A stretch of 64,000 nt of DNA from UMGS1889 sp900556055 (GTDB taxonomy: Bacteria > Bacillota > Clostridia > Oscillospirales > Ruminococcaceae). Numbering within the stretch: the first letter of the stretch is position 1; every line of letters begins with the position of its first letter. Shown here in pieces: positions 1 through 7,960 of this stretch. The notes under the pieces were generated by a model, which saw only the letters and a list, made by a program, of their open reading frames with translations, was not told the origin of the DNA and made no database searches. Location: positions 1 through 64,000 of the forward strand of contig CABQEV010000001.1 of assembly GCA_902463265.1 (NCBI GenBank). Direction: 5' to 3'. Position numbers and translations under genes: made by a program.

Positions 1-80
1 GTGTAGTTACTCCCATTATAACACGAGTTGCTTTATGTGTCATTATTTTTTTCGGCTGTTGCACTTATATTGTAAATCTA
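1..80 (-). mobile_element. probable end of an insertion sequence, continuing left of the window
   Basis: Read on the minus strand, the HTH reading frame stops abruptly at 78-80 and the following sequence has the look of an IS terminus. An imperfect end with the core AATATAAGTGCAAC lies at 57-73, followed by a promoter reading outward to the left (ATGACA at 38-43, 17-base spacer, TATAAT at 15-20). A promoter just inside an end and pointing inward is usual for a transposase gene, and ends containing TTGCACTTAT-like sequence remind me of IS30-family elements. The transposase itself is outside the window, so the family is a guess. Confidence 0.4.
15..43 (-). promoter_or_regulatory. promoter reading left out of the window
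   Basis: ATGACA (38-43) and TATAAT (15-20) with 17 bases between them on the minus strand. It would drive a gene outside the window, probably the transposase of the suspected insertion sequence. Confidence 0.5.
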
Positions 81-296
81 TCCTTCAAATATCTGATAAA
101 CATAAGCTCTGTTAAGATTTGTCCGCCTGATGATCTCGGATTTTTTGCAGCCTGTCTGTTTCAGCAGCTTATCAAGATATACGCTCAGGTTTATGTCGGT
201 GATAAGGTGTTCACGGTTCTCTGTGAGATAATCGTTCAGTTTGTTAATCTCGGAAAGCTGATTTTCCAGAGAATCCGTTGCGGGGCTGTTTGCCAT
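78..296 (-). pseudogene. HTH regulator of the kinase-linked type, cut off at its C-terminus
   Basis: The start is the ATG at 296 because GGAGGG lies seven bases upstream; an open frame running on to 374 crosses that ribosome-binding site. The 72 residues hold a helical N-terminus and an XRE-like helix-turn-helix (LDKLLKQTGCKKSEIIRRTN, then LNRAYVYQIFEG). The protein ends within or just after the recognition helix. As I recall, relatives that sit beside Ser/Thr kinase genes in clostridia continue from YQIF.G for another hundred or so residues. The stop comes from the presumed IS end. It is divergent from the kinase at 390 with 93 bases between them, which fits a regulator and kinase pair. Truncation is inference; the family likeness is moderately sure. 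Confidence 0.6.
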
Positions 297-389
297 TGTC
301 TTTCCCTCCGATTGATTTTTGCTTTCATTTATGTTATTATAATACAAGAAAAACAAAAAATCAACCAATAACATTTAAGGACGTGTCTG

Positions 390-2027
390 ATGATATATAA
401 AGTTGTAAAGGAAATCGAAAGGGACGAAAACAGTACAATAGAGCTTCTTGAAGATGAAAATGGGAAGTATCATATAAAGCGGACGATAAAAGGCAGATCG
501 GATGCTTATCTTGCGCTGAAAGCACTGAAGCACCGCTATCTGCCTGAAACGGAAAGTGCTGAATTTGACGGCGAAAATACGGTTGTGACAGAGGAGTATA
601 TTTATTCATCGGGTGATCTTTCCTCGCTCAGAGGGGAGCAGAACATAACAGCGGCATTTTGCGAGCTTTGCGATGTGCTTGACTATATACACAGTCACGG
701 TATAATCCATCGTGACATAAAGCCGTCGAATGTCCTTATATCGGAGGACGGGCATATCAGGCTCATTGATTTTGATGCATCAAGACAGCATAAGGACGGT
801 GCTTCAAATGATACAAGATATCTCGGAACAAGGGGATATGCGCCGCCTGAACAGTTCGGATTCAGTCAGACCGACCTGACTGCGGATATTTACTCGCTTG
901 GTGTTACGATGAAGGCAGTTATGGGCAGCCTTGCGGATAAGCCGAAATACAAAAGGATCATTCGCAAATGTACGGAATTCGATCCTTCAAACCGATATAA
1001 GAGTGCATCGGCAGTAAAGAGAAACATTATCCTTGCGGGAACAAATACAGTTTGGATATCTGCGGTGCTTGCTGCAGCGGCTGCCGTTCTTTTGTCGGTT
1101 CATTATGCCAAGGTTTCGGATATAGATATTCCTGCATCGGCGGAAACGGTTTATGAAGAAAGTGCCGGACTGATCTCACCCGATAAAGAGATGATGCAGG
1201 CTGCGTCAGAGGATATCTATCCGTATGAAGAAAATTTTATCGGCGACGAGTATCTTCAGGGACGATGGATCGCTGTATATGAAACGGGAAGCCTGGCTGC
1301 GGAGGATATTGAAGGCTGGGCGGAGGATAATATCGGTTCGCTGTTATACCGCGATGATCTTTCGATAGATTATGCCGATTTCTATGACGGAGGCTCATTC
1401 TGCATTTACTATCAATGGTCGACCGACAGAGGAAGATGGACATACGGAAATATTTTTTCCAAAGACGGCATTCCGTCGGGATATTACATATACCGTATAG
1501 ACGGCGAATATTATCTTTTTATGGAAGAGAGCGGGAAGGACGGATTCTGCGTGCTGAAAAAGGAGGATAAGAGCTTTCTTTCTCCTCTTGAAAGCTCCAA
1601 GGTGCCGATGTATGTCCTTGATAATAAGGACGGTCCTGATAATCCCGACAGTCCGTATATAACATATCTTGCAGAAGATTACAGCTTTGTGGGAGATCCC
1701 GAAGCGGCAGGCGAGTGGACGGCAGTGGACATGACCGATTCGTTTGATCCCTCGTGGTTATATGACAAAAACAGGACTGTTGATAATCTGCCGTATAAGT
1801 CGCTTACTTTGCATGATGACGGAAGCTGTACGATAGTTTCGGCAGATGATGTGAAGTCAGAGCAGAAATGGACATATGGAATTGTCCTGTTTGACGGGAA
1901 TTTTGATGTGCGCGACTATCTTATTTACAAGATAAACGGCGAAATCTTCATGTATCTTAAAACAGTAGTGACTGATCCGAATTACAGCACACCTCAGGAA
2001 TGCTATTTTATTTTCAAAAAAGTATAA
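390..2027 (+). CDS. membrane Ser/Thr protein kinase with duplicated extracellular domain
   Basis: Hanks-type kinase, 545 residues. The kinase domain covers about 1-212: the ATP-binding Lys is probably K30 (HIKRT), the catalytic loop is HRDIKPSN (107-114), the metal-binding DFG is DFD (127-129) and the APE motif reads APPE (151-154). No clear GxGxxG loop is visible in the N-lobe. A single transmembrane helix at about 219-237 puts residues 240-545 outside the cell. That part holds two related domains, each opening with a G-(R/E)-W-(I/T)-A-V motif (about 290 and 440) and containing a later W-TYG motif, so it looks like an internal duplication and a likely ligand-sensing region. PASTA repeats are absent, so it is not the PrkC type. 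AAGGA lies ten bases before the ATG. Substrates are unknown. Confidence 0.85.
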   Translation: MIYKVVKEIERDENSTIELLEDENGKYHIKRTIKGRSDAYLALKALKHRYLPETESAEFDGENTVVTEEYIYSSGDLSSLRGEQNITAAFCELCDVLDYIHSHGIIHRDIKPSNVLISEDGHIRLIDFDASRQHKDGASNDTRYLGTRGYAPPEQFGFSQTDLTADIYSLGVTMKAVMGSLADKPKYKRIIRKCTEFDPSNRYKSASAVKRNIILAGTNTVWISAVLAAAAAVLLSVHYAKVSDIDIPASAETVYEESAGLISPDKEMMQAASEDIYPYEENFIGDEYLQGRWIAVYETGSLAAEDIEGWAEDNIGSLLYRDDLSIDYADFYDGGSFCIYYQWSTDRGRWTYGNIFSKDGIPSGYYIYRIDGEYYLFMEESGKDGFCVLKKEDKSFLSPLESSKVPMYVLDNKDGPDNPDSPYITYLAEDYSFVGDPEAAGEWTAVDMTDSFDPSWLYDKNRTVDNLPYKSLTLHDDGSCTIVSADDVKSEQKWTYGIVLFDGNFDVRDYLIYKINGEIFMYLKTVVTDPNYSTPQECYFIFKKV

Positions 2028-2064
2028 AAGTATAGCTGACGGCTAACCAAAAAAATCCTGCTTA

Positions 2065-2073
2065 TGGTATAAT
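2065..2073 (+). promoter_or_regulatory. extended -10 promoter for the lipoprotein operon
   Basis: TATAAT at 2068-2073 is preceded by TGG at 2065-2067 (TGnTATAAT), an extended -10 element that can work without a good -35; none is obvious. Transcription would begin near 2080, inside the hairpin at 2075-2124. Confidence 0.55.
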
Positions 2074-2074
2074 A

Positions 2075-2124
2075 CTGTCAGAAAAAGCCGAAAAACGTCT
2101 GTTTATTCGGACAAATTCTGACAG
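2075..2124 (+). promoter_or_regulatory. leader hairpin abutting the ribosome-binding site
   Basis: The arms CTGTCAGAA (2075-2083) and TTCTGACAG (2116-2124) are exact inverted repeats. Inside them CCGAA (2088-2092) pairs with TTCGG (2106-2110). The 3' arm runs directly into the AGGGGG ribosome-binding site of the gene at 2135. There is no T-run, so it is not a terminator. It could control translation or stabilise the mRNA. Confidence 0.55.
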
Positions 2125-2134
2125 GGGGATCATT

Positions 2135-2662
2135 ATGAAAAGGGATCAAAAGCGCATGAATATCCTTACAATGGCATTATCATGCATCGGGGTGCTGGCA
2201 CTTGTATTTATGACAGGCTGCGGAAACGGCTGCGGACAGGTGCCGAAGTGCAATACTATCACATACGAAGATGTTGATATATCGTATACATCAATTCCGA
2301 TGTGCGGAGGCTGTCTTACATCGGGCTGGGGCTGTACATCATGCCTTTGGGGCGAAAACTGTATCTGTTCAGATATATCTCACACTACTTCAGCAGAAGA
2401 AAATTATTCTTCAATAACCTGTATTGAAGTATATTACGGTAATATGTGTCTCGGATGCGGTTCAGACGGTTTTGTTGCTTATAATGGCGTTCTGACGGGT
2501 GATCGGCTCGGTGAACCGTTCGTGCTTTGCTATAACGGAGGAACTGTAGTTGACGAGCATGTTTGCGGATGCGGAAACGGAGGATGCGTTAATTCGGATA
2601 ATGATGGAATTCTGGGCAATGTTATTCTCTACATTACGGGAATAGCTCAGGATGCTGCTTAA
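2135..2662 (+). CDS. cysteine-rich lipoprotein of unknown function
   Basis: 175 residues with an N-terminal hydrophobic signal and a lipobox-like FMTGC near residue 29, so it should be lipid-anchored on the outer face of the membrane. I count about 16 cysteines in the mature part, many as CxxC or CxC pairs (CGNGC, CGGC, CTSC, CIC, CLGC, CGCGNGGC). That many suggests metal binding or several disulfides. I recognise no family. AGGGGG lies ahead of the ATG at 2135. The next gene, 14 bases downstream, is an Lgt-family protein, the enzyme family that lipidates such a cysteine, so the pair is probably one operon. No thioredoxin-like CxxC enzyme fold is evident. The function is unknown. Confidence 0.75.
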   Translation: MKRDQKRMNILTMALSCIGVLALVFMTGCGNGCGQVPKCNTITYEDVDISYTSIPMCGGCLTSGWGCTSCLWGENCICSDISHTTSAEENYSSITCIEVYYGNMCLGCGSDGFVAYNGVLTGDRLGEPFVLCYNGGTVVDEHVCGCGNGGCVNSDNDGILGNVILYITGIAQDAA

Positions 2663-2676
2663 AGGCGGTGATATAA

Positions 2677-3426
2677 ATGATTCCATATATCAAGCTTATT
2701 ATTCCGACATATGGTCTTATGGCTGCTGTCGGCGGTATATGCGCAGCTGTGCTTCTGTTTTATAGAGGCATGGTCTGCGAGAACGAATTCGGGTTCTCAA
2801 TGAAGGATTTCGGTCTGCTGTGCCTTTCTGCGGCGCTTGGCTGTCTTATCGGCAGCAGGACGGTGTTCGTTCTGACGCAGCTGCCGACGCTTGTAAAAGA
2901 GCCTGTAAAGCTTATTGCTGCAATACTTGCGGGCGGATTTGTTTTCTATGGCGGACTTATCGGCGCATATGCGGGAACGGCACTATTTGCAAAGAAAAAA
3001 GGTTTCAGCATAAGCAGATTGTTTGAATTTGTCACACCTGCATTTGTACTGTTTCATGCTTTCGGACGCATAGGCTGCCTGCTTGGCGGCTGCTGCTACG
3101 GCTTTGAGCTTGCATCTCCGATAACGATCGGGCTTGTCAGGCTGGATCATTTCCCGATACAGGCTGTTGAATCAGCAGCGGAATTTATTATTCTGCTGCT
3201 TATCGAAAAAACCCATCTCAGAGAGCATAAGTTCATTTCATATATCGGGCTGTATTCGGTTTTCAGATTTACTGCCGAATTTTTCAGAGGCGATGCGGTA
3301 AGAGGAATATGGTTCGGACTGTCAACATCTCAGTGGATAGCACTTTTTACAGCGGGCGTTGTTATTGCAATGATCATAAGAAACATACCCGAAAGGACGC
3401 ATAAAGCGGAAACTCGGGAGAGCTGA
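2677..3426 (+). CDS. Lgt-family prolipoprotein diacylglyceryl transferase, divergent
   Basis: A 249-residue polytopic membrane protein with about seven transmembrane segments. The Lgt signature region is visible as HAFGRIGCLLGGCCYG (about 126-141). Lgt moves a diacylglyceryl group from phosphatidylglycerol to the lipobox cysteine of prelipoproteins. Canonical Lgt has GRIGN at this point, where the Asn is one of the conserved functional residues; here it is Cys, and a further Cys pair follows. Many clostridial family members share the GRIGC form, and whether they are the housekeeping Lgt or paralogues is unclear to me, so no symbol is given. It follows the cysteine-rich lipoprotein by 14 bases and ends at a strong terminator. 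Confidence 0.75.
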   Translation: MIPYIKLIIPTYGLMAAVGGICAAVLLFYRGMVCENEFGFSMKDFGLLCLSAALGCLIGSRTVFVLTQLPTLVKEPVKLIAAILAGGFVFYGGLIGAYAGTALFAKKKGFSISRLFEFVTPAFVLFHAFGRIGCLLGGCCYGFELASPITIGLVRLDHFPIQAVESAAEFIILLLIEKTHLREHKFISYIGLYSVFRFTAEFFRGDAVRGIWFGLSTSQWIALFTAGVVIAMIIRNIPERTHKAETRES

Positions 3427-3439
3427 TGATAATGATATC

Positions 3440-3505
3440 AAGGGATTGCTTATACTAAAAACTCATTAGAATTATGAGTTTTTAGTATCAGGCAGTCCCT
3501 TTTTT
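3440..3505 (+). terminator. long terminator hairpin with a palindromic core like the dispersed repeat
   Basis: The outer arms (3440-3449 and 3492-3501) pair with one G-U, and the inner arms TACTAAAAACTCAT and ATGAGTTTTTAGTA form a near-perfect palindrome at about 3452-3487. A run of T at 3500-3505 follows. It ends the lipoprotein/Lgt operon. The inner palindrome resembles the two outer arms of the repeats at 8597 and 18801. Confidence 0.75.
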
Positions 3506-3589
3506 CATGTCCCGCAAAAGCAAATTATCCAAAAAATATTGCATAATGCGAATAAAATACGTCCCGTGAAGAAAATGATTGATAAATTC

Positions 3590-3619
3590 TTGACAAATGT
3601 ACCTGTTATGGAGTACAAT
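3590..3619 (+). promoter_or_regulatory. sigma-A promoter of the aconitase operon
   Basis: TTGACA (3590-3595), 18-base spacer, TACAAT (3614-3619). It gives a leader of about 75 bases before the ATG at 3700. Confidence 0.75.
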
Positions 3620-3699
3620 AGATAATGTAATGCTGTCCGGGCTTGTATGACTGCCCTTTATCGGACAGAACACTTTATTTTGAAAGGATTGTTTATCGA

Positions 3700-5640
3700 A
3701 TGGGATTGACTCTTACTGAGAAAATTTTGAAAAACCATGTTGTAGACGGCGAATTCGTAAAAGGACAGGAGATCGGTATCCGTATCGACCAGACCCTGAC
3801 TCAGGACGCAACAGGCACTATGGCATATCTTGAATACGAGGCAATGGGTGTTCCGAGAGTTAAAACCGAGCGTTCGGTTGCATATATCGATCACAACACA
3901 CTTCAGTCAGGCTTTGAGAATGCTGACGACCACAGATTTATCGGCAGCGTTGCAAAGAAGCACGGCATTTATTTCTCCCGCCCCGGAAACGGTATCTGCC
4001 ATCAGGTGCATCTTGAAAGATTCGGCGTTCCCGGAAAGACACTTATCGGTTCCGACAGCCATACTCCGACAGGCGGCGGCATCGGCATGATCGCTATCGG
4101 CGCAGGCGGACTTGATGTTGCTGTTGCTATGGGCGGCGGTGCATACTACATTACATATCCTAAGATAGTAAAGGTAAATCTCACAGGCAGGCTCAGACCA
4201 TGGGTTGCCGCAAAGGACGTTATCCTTGAAGTTCTCCGCAGAATGTCCGTTAAGGGCGGTGTAGGCAAGGTGATCGAGTACTGCGGCGAGGGCGTAAAGA
4301 CACTTTCCGTTCCCGAAAGAGCAACTATCACAAACATGGGCGCAGAGCTTGGTGCTACGACCTCTATCTTCCCCTCCGATGAGATCACAAAGCAGTTCCT
4401 GAAGGCTCAGAAGCGTGAAGAGGTATGGACAGAGCTTTCTGCCGATCCCGATGCTGTTTATGATGAAGAGCTGGATATTGACCTTTCCGAGCTTGTTCCT
4501 CTTGCTGCATGTCCTCACTCTCCCGATAATGTAAAGTCTGTCGAGGAGATCGGAAACCTCAAGATAGATCAGGTCTGCATAGGCTCCTGCACAAACTCCT
4601 CTCTGATGGATATGCTGAAGGTAGCTTACATACTGAAGGGCAAGACTGTCAACCCCGATGTTTCGCTTTCTATCGCTCCCGGTTCAAAGCAGGTGCTTAA
4701 TATGCTTGCTCAGAACGGTGCGCTTTCCGCACTTATCGACGCAGGCGCAAGAATTCTTGAATCCGCTTGCGGTCCCTGCATCGGCATGGGTCAGTCGCCT
4801 AACTCAAAGGGTATCTCCCTCAGAACATTCAACAGAAACTTCGAGGGACGTTCAGGCACAAAGGATGGTCAGATCTATCTGGTATCTCCCGAAATGGCTG
4901 CTGTTTCCGCTCTGACAGGCTATCTCACAGACCCAAGAACACTCGGCGATATGCCTGAATTCAAGCTTCCCGAGGAATTCACTATCAATGATAACATGAT
5001 CGTTCCTCCCGCTCCCGTTGAGGAGATGGACAAGGTAGAGATACTGAGAGGTCCGAACATCAAGCCTTATCCCGAGACAGCTCCTCTTATGGAAACTATC
5101 GAGGCAGGCGTTTCCCTCAAGGTAGGCGACAATATCACTACCGACCACATCATGCCCGCAGGCGCAAAGATACTGCCCCTGCGTTCAAATATCCCCGCAA
5201 TTTCGCAGCACTGCTTTGCTGTATGCGATGAAAAGTTCCCTGCAAGAGCAAAGGAAATGGGCAAGTCTATCATCGTCGGCGGCTCAAACTACGGTCAGGG
5301 CTCGTCCCGTGAGCATGCGGCTCTTGCTCCTCTGTATCTCGGCGTAAAGGCTGTACTTGTAAAGTCCTTCGCAAGAATTCACAGAGCTAACCTTATCAAT
5401 GCGGGAATACTTCCTCTTACATTCGTGAACGAGGCTGATTATGACAATATCGCACAGGGCGATGTTCTCGTGCTTGCCGATGTAAGAAAGTCTGTTGCTG
5501 ACGGAAAGACTCAGCTGACGGTTGTCAACAAGACAAACGGCAGAGAGATCCCCGTTCTCTGCGAGCTTTCGGGACGCACAAAGGATATCATGCTTGCAGG
5601 CGGTCTGCTTGACTACACGAGAGAGCAGCTGAAAAAATGA
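3700..5640 (+). CDS. acn: aconitate hydratase
   Basis: Interconverts citrate and isocitrate with a [4Fe-4S] cluster in the cytoplasm. The first cluster cysteine is in CIGSCTNSS and the other two are in CGPCIGMG. The C-terminal swivel domain has GDNITTDHIMPAG and GGSNYGQGSSREHAAL, whose SSREH residues bind substrate. At 646 residues it fits the shorter, Aquifex-type aconitase family rather than the roughly 900-residue AcnA. I chose the ATG at 3700, with AAAGGA upstream and the MGLTLTEKIL start usual for the family; the open frame from 3643 adds no homologous sequence. Isocitrate dehydrogenase lies 1.1 kb downstream on the same strand, so the two form the oxidative path to 2-oxoglutarate. No citrate synthase is in the window. 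Confidence 0.93.
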   Translation: MGLTLTEKILKNHVVDGEFVKGQEIGIRIDQTLTQDATGTMAYLEYEAMGVPRVKTERSVAYIDHNTLQSGFENADDHRFIGSVAKKHGIYFSRPGNGICHQVHLERFGVPGKTLIGSDSHTPTGGGIGMIAIGAGGLDVAVAMGGGAYYITYPKIVKVNLTGRLRPWVAAKDVILEVLRRMSVKGGVGKVIEYCGEGVKTLSVPERATITNMGAELGATTSIFPSDEITKQFLKAQKREEVWTELSADPDAVYDEELDIDLSELVPLAACPHSPDNVKSVEEIGNLKIDQVCIGSCTNSSLMDMLKVAYILKGKTVNPDVSLSIAPGSKQVLNMLAQNGALSALIDAGARILESACGPCIGMGQSPNSKGISLRTFNRNFEGRSGTKDGQIYLVSPEMAAVSALTGYLTDPRTLGDMPEFKLPEEFTINDNMIVPPAPVEEMDKVEILRGPNIKPYPETAPLMETIEAGVSLKVGDNITTDHIMPAGAKILPLRSNIPAISQHCFAVCDEKFPARAKEMGKSIIVGGSNYGQGSSREHAALAPLYLGVKAVLVKSFARIHRANLINAGILPLTFVNEADYDNIAQGDVLVLADVRKSVADGKTQLTVVNKTNGREIPVLCELSGRTKDIMLAGGLLDYTREQLKK

Positions 5641-5954
5641 AACGTGTAAGGGGATATGCAAAATGCCCTCCCGGCTCGGGATTTGTTATCGGAATGATAG
5701 CGGTTTCGGCGAAAAGCGTCCTTACGGTCATATCGCCCGATGATATCAGCGGCGGCAGAATGCTTGCTGCATTCCTGATACTGGCTGCTGCTGTCATTGC
5801 GGCGGGCGTGATCCTCGGGTGCAAACTTTACAAAATGGCAAAGTCCTTCGCCGCAGAGCATTTCAGGCATCAAAGGCTGCTTATTGATATAACGGAGATA
5901 TTTGCTGCACTGTACGGAGCGGCTTTCATGATGTTCCCTCCGATGGGAATGTGA
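5637..5954 (+). CDS. small membrane protein of unknown function
   Basis: 105 residues. Two or three hydrophobic stretches are visible (about 14-32, 43-62 and 87-102), so it is probably an integral membrane protein. Its ATG overlaps the aconitase stop codon as ATGA, which points to translational coupling and makes the gene real despite its size. I recognise no family or motif. It lies between aconitase and a macrodomain-like protein. Confidence 0.6.
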   Translation: MKRVRGYAKCPPGSGFVIGMIAVSAKSVLTVISPDDISGGRMLAAFLILAAAVIAAGVILGCKLYKMAKSFAAEHFRHQRLLIDITEIFAALYGAAFMMFPPMGM

Positions 5955-5964
5955 GGATGCCGAT

Positions 5965-6654
5965 ATGAATTATCTGAAGATCAAGTCGGATAACGACAGG
6001 ATATATAAGGAAAACGGTACAAAGGCAAGGTCGGAGTTTATTTCCGATCTTGTACCCGAAAGGGCGGAGAGGACGGAGAAGTTTATTCTTTCCGAACATA
6101 TCGTGCCGCAGACTACGATAGAATGCATCCTCGAAAACAGCGGAAGAAATATTATTGCGCTGAATTTTGCAAATGCGCTTATCGCAGGCGGGGCATATAT
6201 CATTGGCGGAAACGCTCAGGAGGAATCTCTCTGCCGTGCATCGATGCTGTATTACACTATAAGGGATACAAATGCGTTCTATTTGCAGAACAGGCGGCAC
6301 ATGCTCCCCGATTACACTGACGGAATGATATTCTCCGAGAATGTCGAGGTCATAAGGGACGACAGCGGCAAACTGCTTGAAAAGCCCGTGATATGCAGCT
6401 TTATAACCTGTCCCGCAGTCAACCGCCGTGAAGCGGTGCTGATGCCAAAAGATAAGCTTAACGGCGTAATGGAGCGCAGGATAGAGAAGATAGTTTCGCT
6501 GGCGGCATCAAAGTCAGCGGACATCGTTATCCTCGGGGCATTCGGCTGCGGCGCATTCGGCAATAAGCGTGAGGACATACTGCCCATGTTTGAAAGGGCG
6601 GTAAACGCTTACGGCGGAGATCATTCGGAATACATCTTTGCAATACCACAATAA
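5965..6654 (+). CDS. TIGR02452-family PARG-like macrodomain protein
   Basis: 229 residues, resembling the bacterial poly(ADP-ribose) glycohydrolase-like macrodomain family (TIGR02452). The family has NFAs/aRNPGGG followed by a QEESL motif whose glutamates remove ADP-ribose. Here NFANALIAGGAYIIGG (67-82) is followed by QEESLCRAS (85-93). The catalytic glutamates are kept, but the PGGG loop reads AGGA. The C-terminal ILGAFGCGAFGN motif is also typical of macrodomains. Ten bases separate it from the small membrane gene, inside the aconitase to isocitrate dehydrogenase stretch. It probably hydrolyses ADP-ribose from a protein or small molecule; the target is unknown. Confidence 0.75.
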   Translation: MNYLKIKSDNDRIYKENGTKARSEFISDLVPERAERTEKFILSEHIVPQTTIECILENSGRNIIALNFANALIAGGAYIIGGNAQEESLCRASMLYYTIRDTNAFYLQNRRHMLPDYTDGMIFSENVEVIRDDSGKLLEKPVICSFITCPAVNRREAVLMPKDKLNGVMERRIEKIVSLAASKSADIVILGAFGCGAFGNKREDILPMFERAVNAYGGDHSEYIFAIPQ

Positions 6655-6729
6655 TAACGCTGGCATTTATGACAGCATTGAACGGAAATACAGGCAATTT
6701 TCAATTTATAATTAATGGAGGAATAAAAA

Positions 6730-7944
6730 ATGTCTGAAAAGATCAAAATGTCCACTCCTATCGTCGAGATGGACGGCGACGAGATGACCAGAATTATCTG
6801 GAAAATGATCAAGGATATCCTTATCTGCCCTTATGTTGACCTGAACACAGAATATTACGATCTCGGACTCGTTCACAGAAACGAGACAAACGATCAGGTA
6901 ACTGTTGATTCCGCTGAGGCTACAAAGAAGTACGGCGTTGCTGTGAAGTGCGCTACCATCACTCCAAATGCTCAGCGTATGACCGAATATGATCTCAAGG
7001 AAATGTGGAAGTCACCTAACGGAACTATCCGTGCTATCCTTGACGGTACTGTTTTCAGAGCGCCTATCATTGTTAAGGGCATCACACCTCTGCTCCCCAC
7101 ATGGACTAAGCCTATCACTATCGCACGTCACGCTTACGGCGATGTTTACAAGAACACGGAAATGCAGGTAGAGCAGGGCTCAAAGTGCGAGCTTGTATGC
7201 ACCGATAAGGACGGCAAGGAAACACGTTCCCTCATCTACGATTTCAAGGACAGCGCAGGCGTTATCCAGGGACTTCACAACAAGGACAATTCCATCAGAA
7301 GCTTTGCAAAGGCATGCTTCAACTTCGCTCTCGATACAAAGCAGGATCTCTGGTTCGCTACAAAGGATACTATCTCCAAAAAATATGACCACAGATTCAA
7401 GGATATCTTCGCTGAGATCTATGAAAATGAATATAAGGATAAGTTTGAGGCTGCGGGCATCGAGTATTTCTACACGCTGATCGACGATGCTGTTGCAAGA
7501 GTTGTACGTTCAAACGGCGGATATATCTGGGCTTGCAAGAACTATGACGGCGATGTTATGTCCGACATGGTTGCAACTGCTTTCGGAAGCCTCGGCATGA
7601 TGACATCCGTTCTCGTATCTCCCGACGGAGTTTACGAATATGAGGCTGCTCACGGTACGGTAACACGTCACTACTACAAGCATCTGAAGGGCGAGGAAAC
7701 CTCCACAAACTCCGTTGCTACTATCTTTGCATGGACAGGCGCTCTCAAGAAGAGAGGCGAGCTGGACGGCAACAATGCTCTTTCCGAATTCGGCGAAAAG
7801 CTTGAAAAGGCAACAGTTCAGACTATCGAAGAGGGCGTTATGACAGGAGATCTGTACGTTCTGTCCCATCTCGAGAACAAGAGAAAGGTCAATACTGAGG
7901 ACTTCCTGGTTGAGATCAACAAGCGCCTTGCCGCTATGATGTAA
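6730..7944 (+). CDS. icd: NADP-dependent isocitrate dehydrogenase
   Basis: Oxidatively decarboxylates isocitrate to 2-oxoglutarate. The 404 residues match the eukaryote-like homodimeric family, with the N-terminal PIVEMDGDEMTRIIW, the substrate loop WKSPNGTIRAILDGTVFR and the late YEAAHGTVTRHY nucleotide-site motif. GGAGG lies nine bases upstream of the ATG. Together with aconitase upstream it would supply 2-oxoglutarate for glutamate in an anaerobe that probably lacks a full TCA cycle (inference). The Rex gene follows after 16 bases. Confidence 0.95.
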   Translation: MSEKIKMSTPIVEMDGDEMTRIIWKMIKDILICPYVDLNTEYYDLGLVHRNETNDQVTVDSAEATKKYGVAVKCATITPNAQRMTEYDLKEMWKSPNGTIRAILDGTVFRAPIIVKGITPLLPTWTKPITIARHAYGDVYKNTEMQVEQGSKCELVCTDKDGKETRSLIYDFKDSAGVIQGLHNKDNSIRSFAKACFNFALDTKQDLWFATKDTISKKYDHRFKDIFAEIYENEYKDKFEAAGIEYFYTLIDDAVARVVRSNGGYIWACKNYDGDVMSDMVATAFGSLGMMTSVLVSPDGVYEYEAAHGTVTRHYYKHLKGEETSTNSVATIFAWTGALKKRGELDGNNALSEFGEKLEKATVQTIEEGVMTGDLYVLSHLENKRKVNTEDFLVEINKRLAAMM

Positions 7945-7960
7945 TACATCGGAGTTGGCA

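Noticed and set aside
3510..3700. Rex operator at the aconitase promoter
   Set aside because: No TTGTTAA-N4-TTAACAA-like palindrome could be found by eye here, ahead of icd, or near the other promoters.
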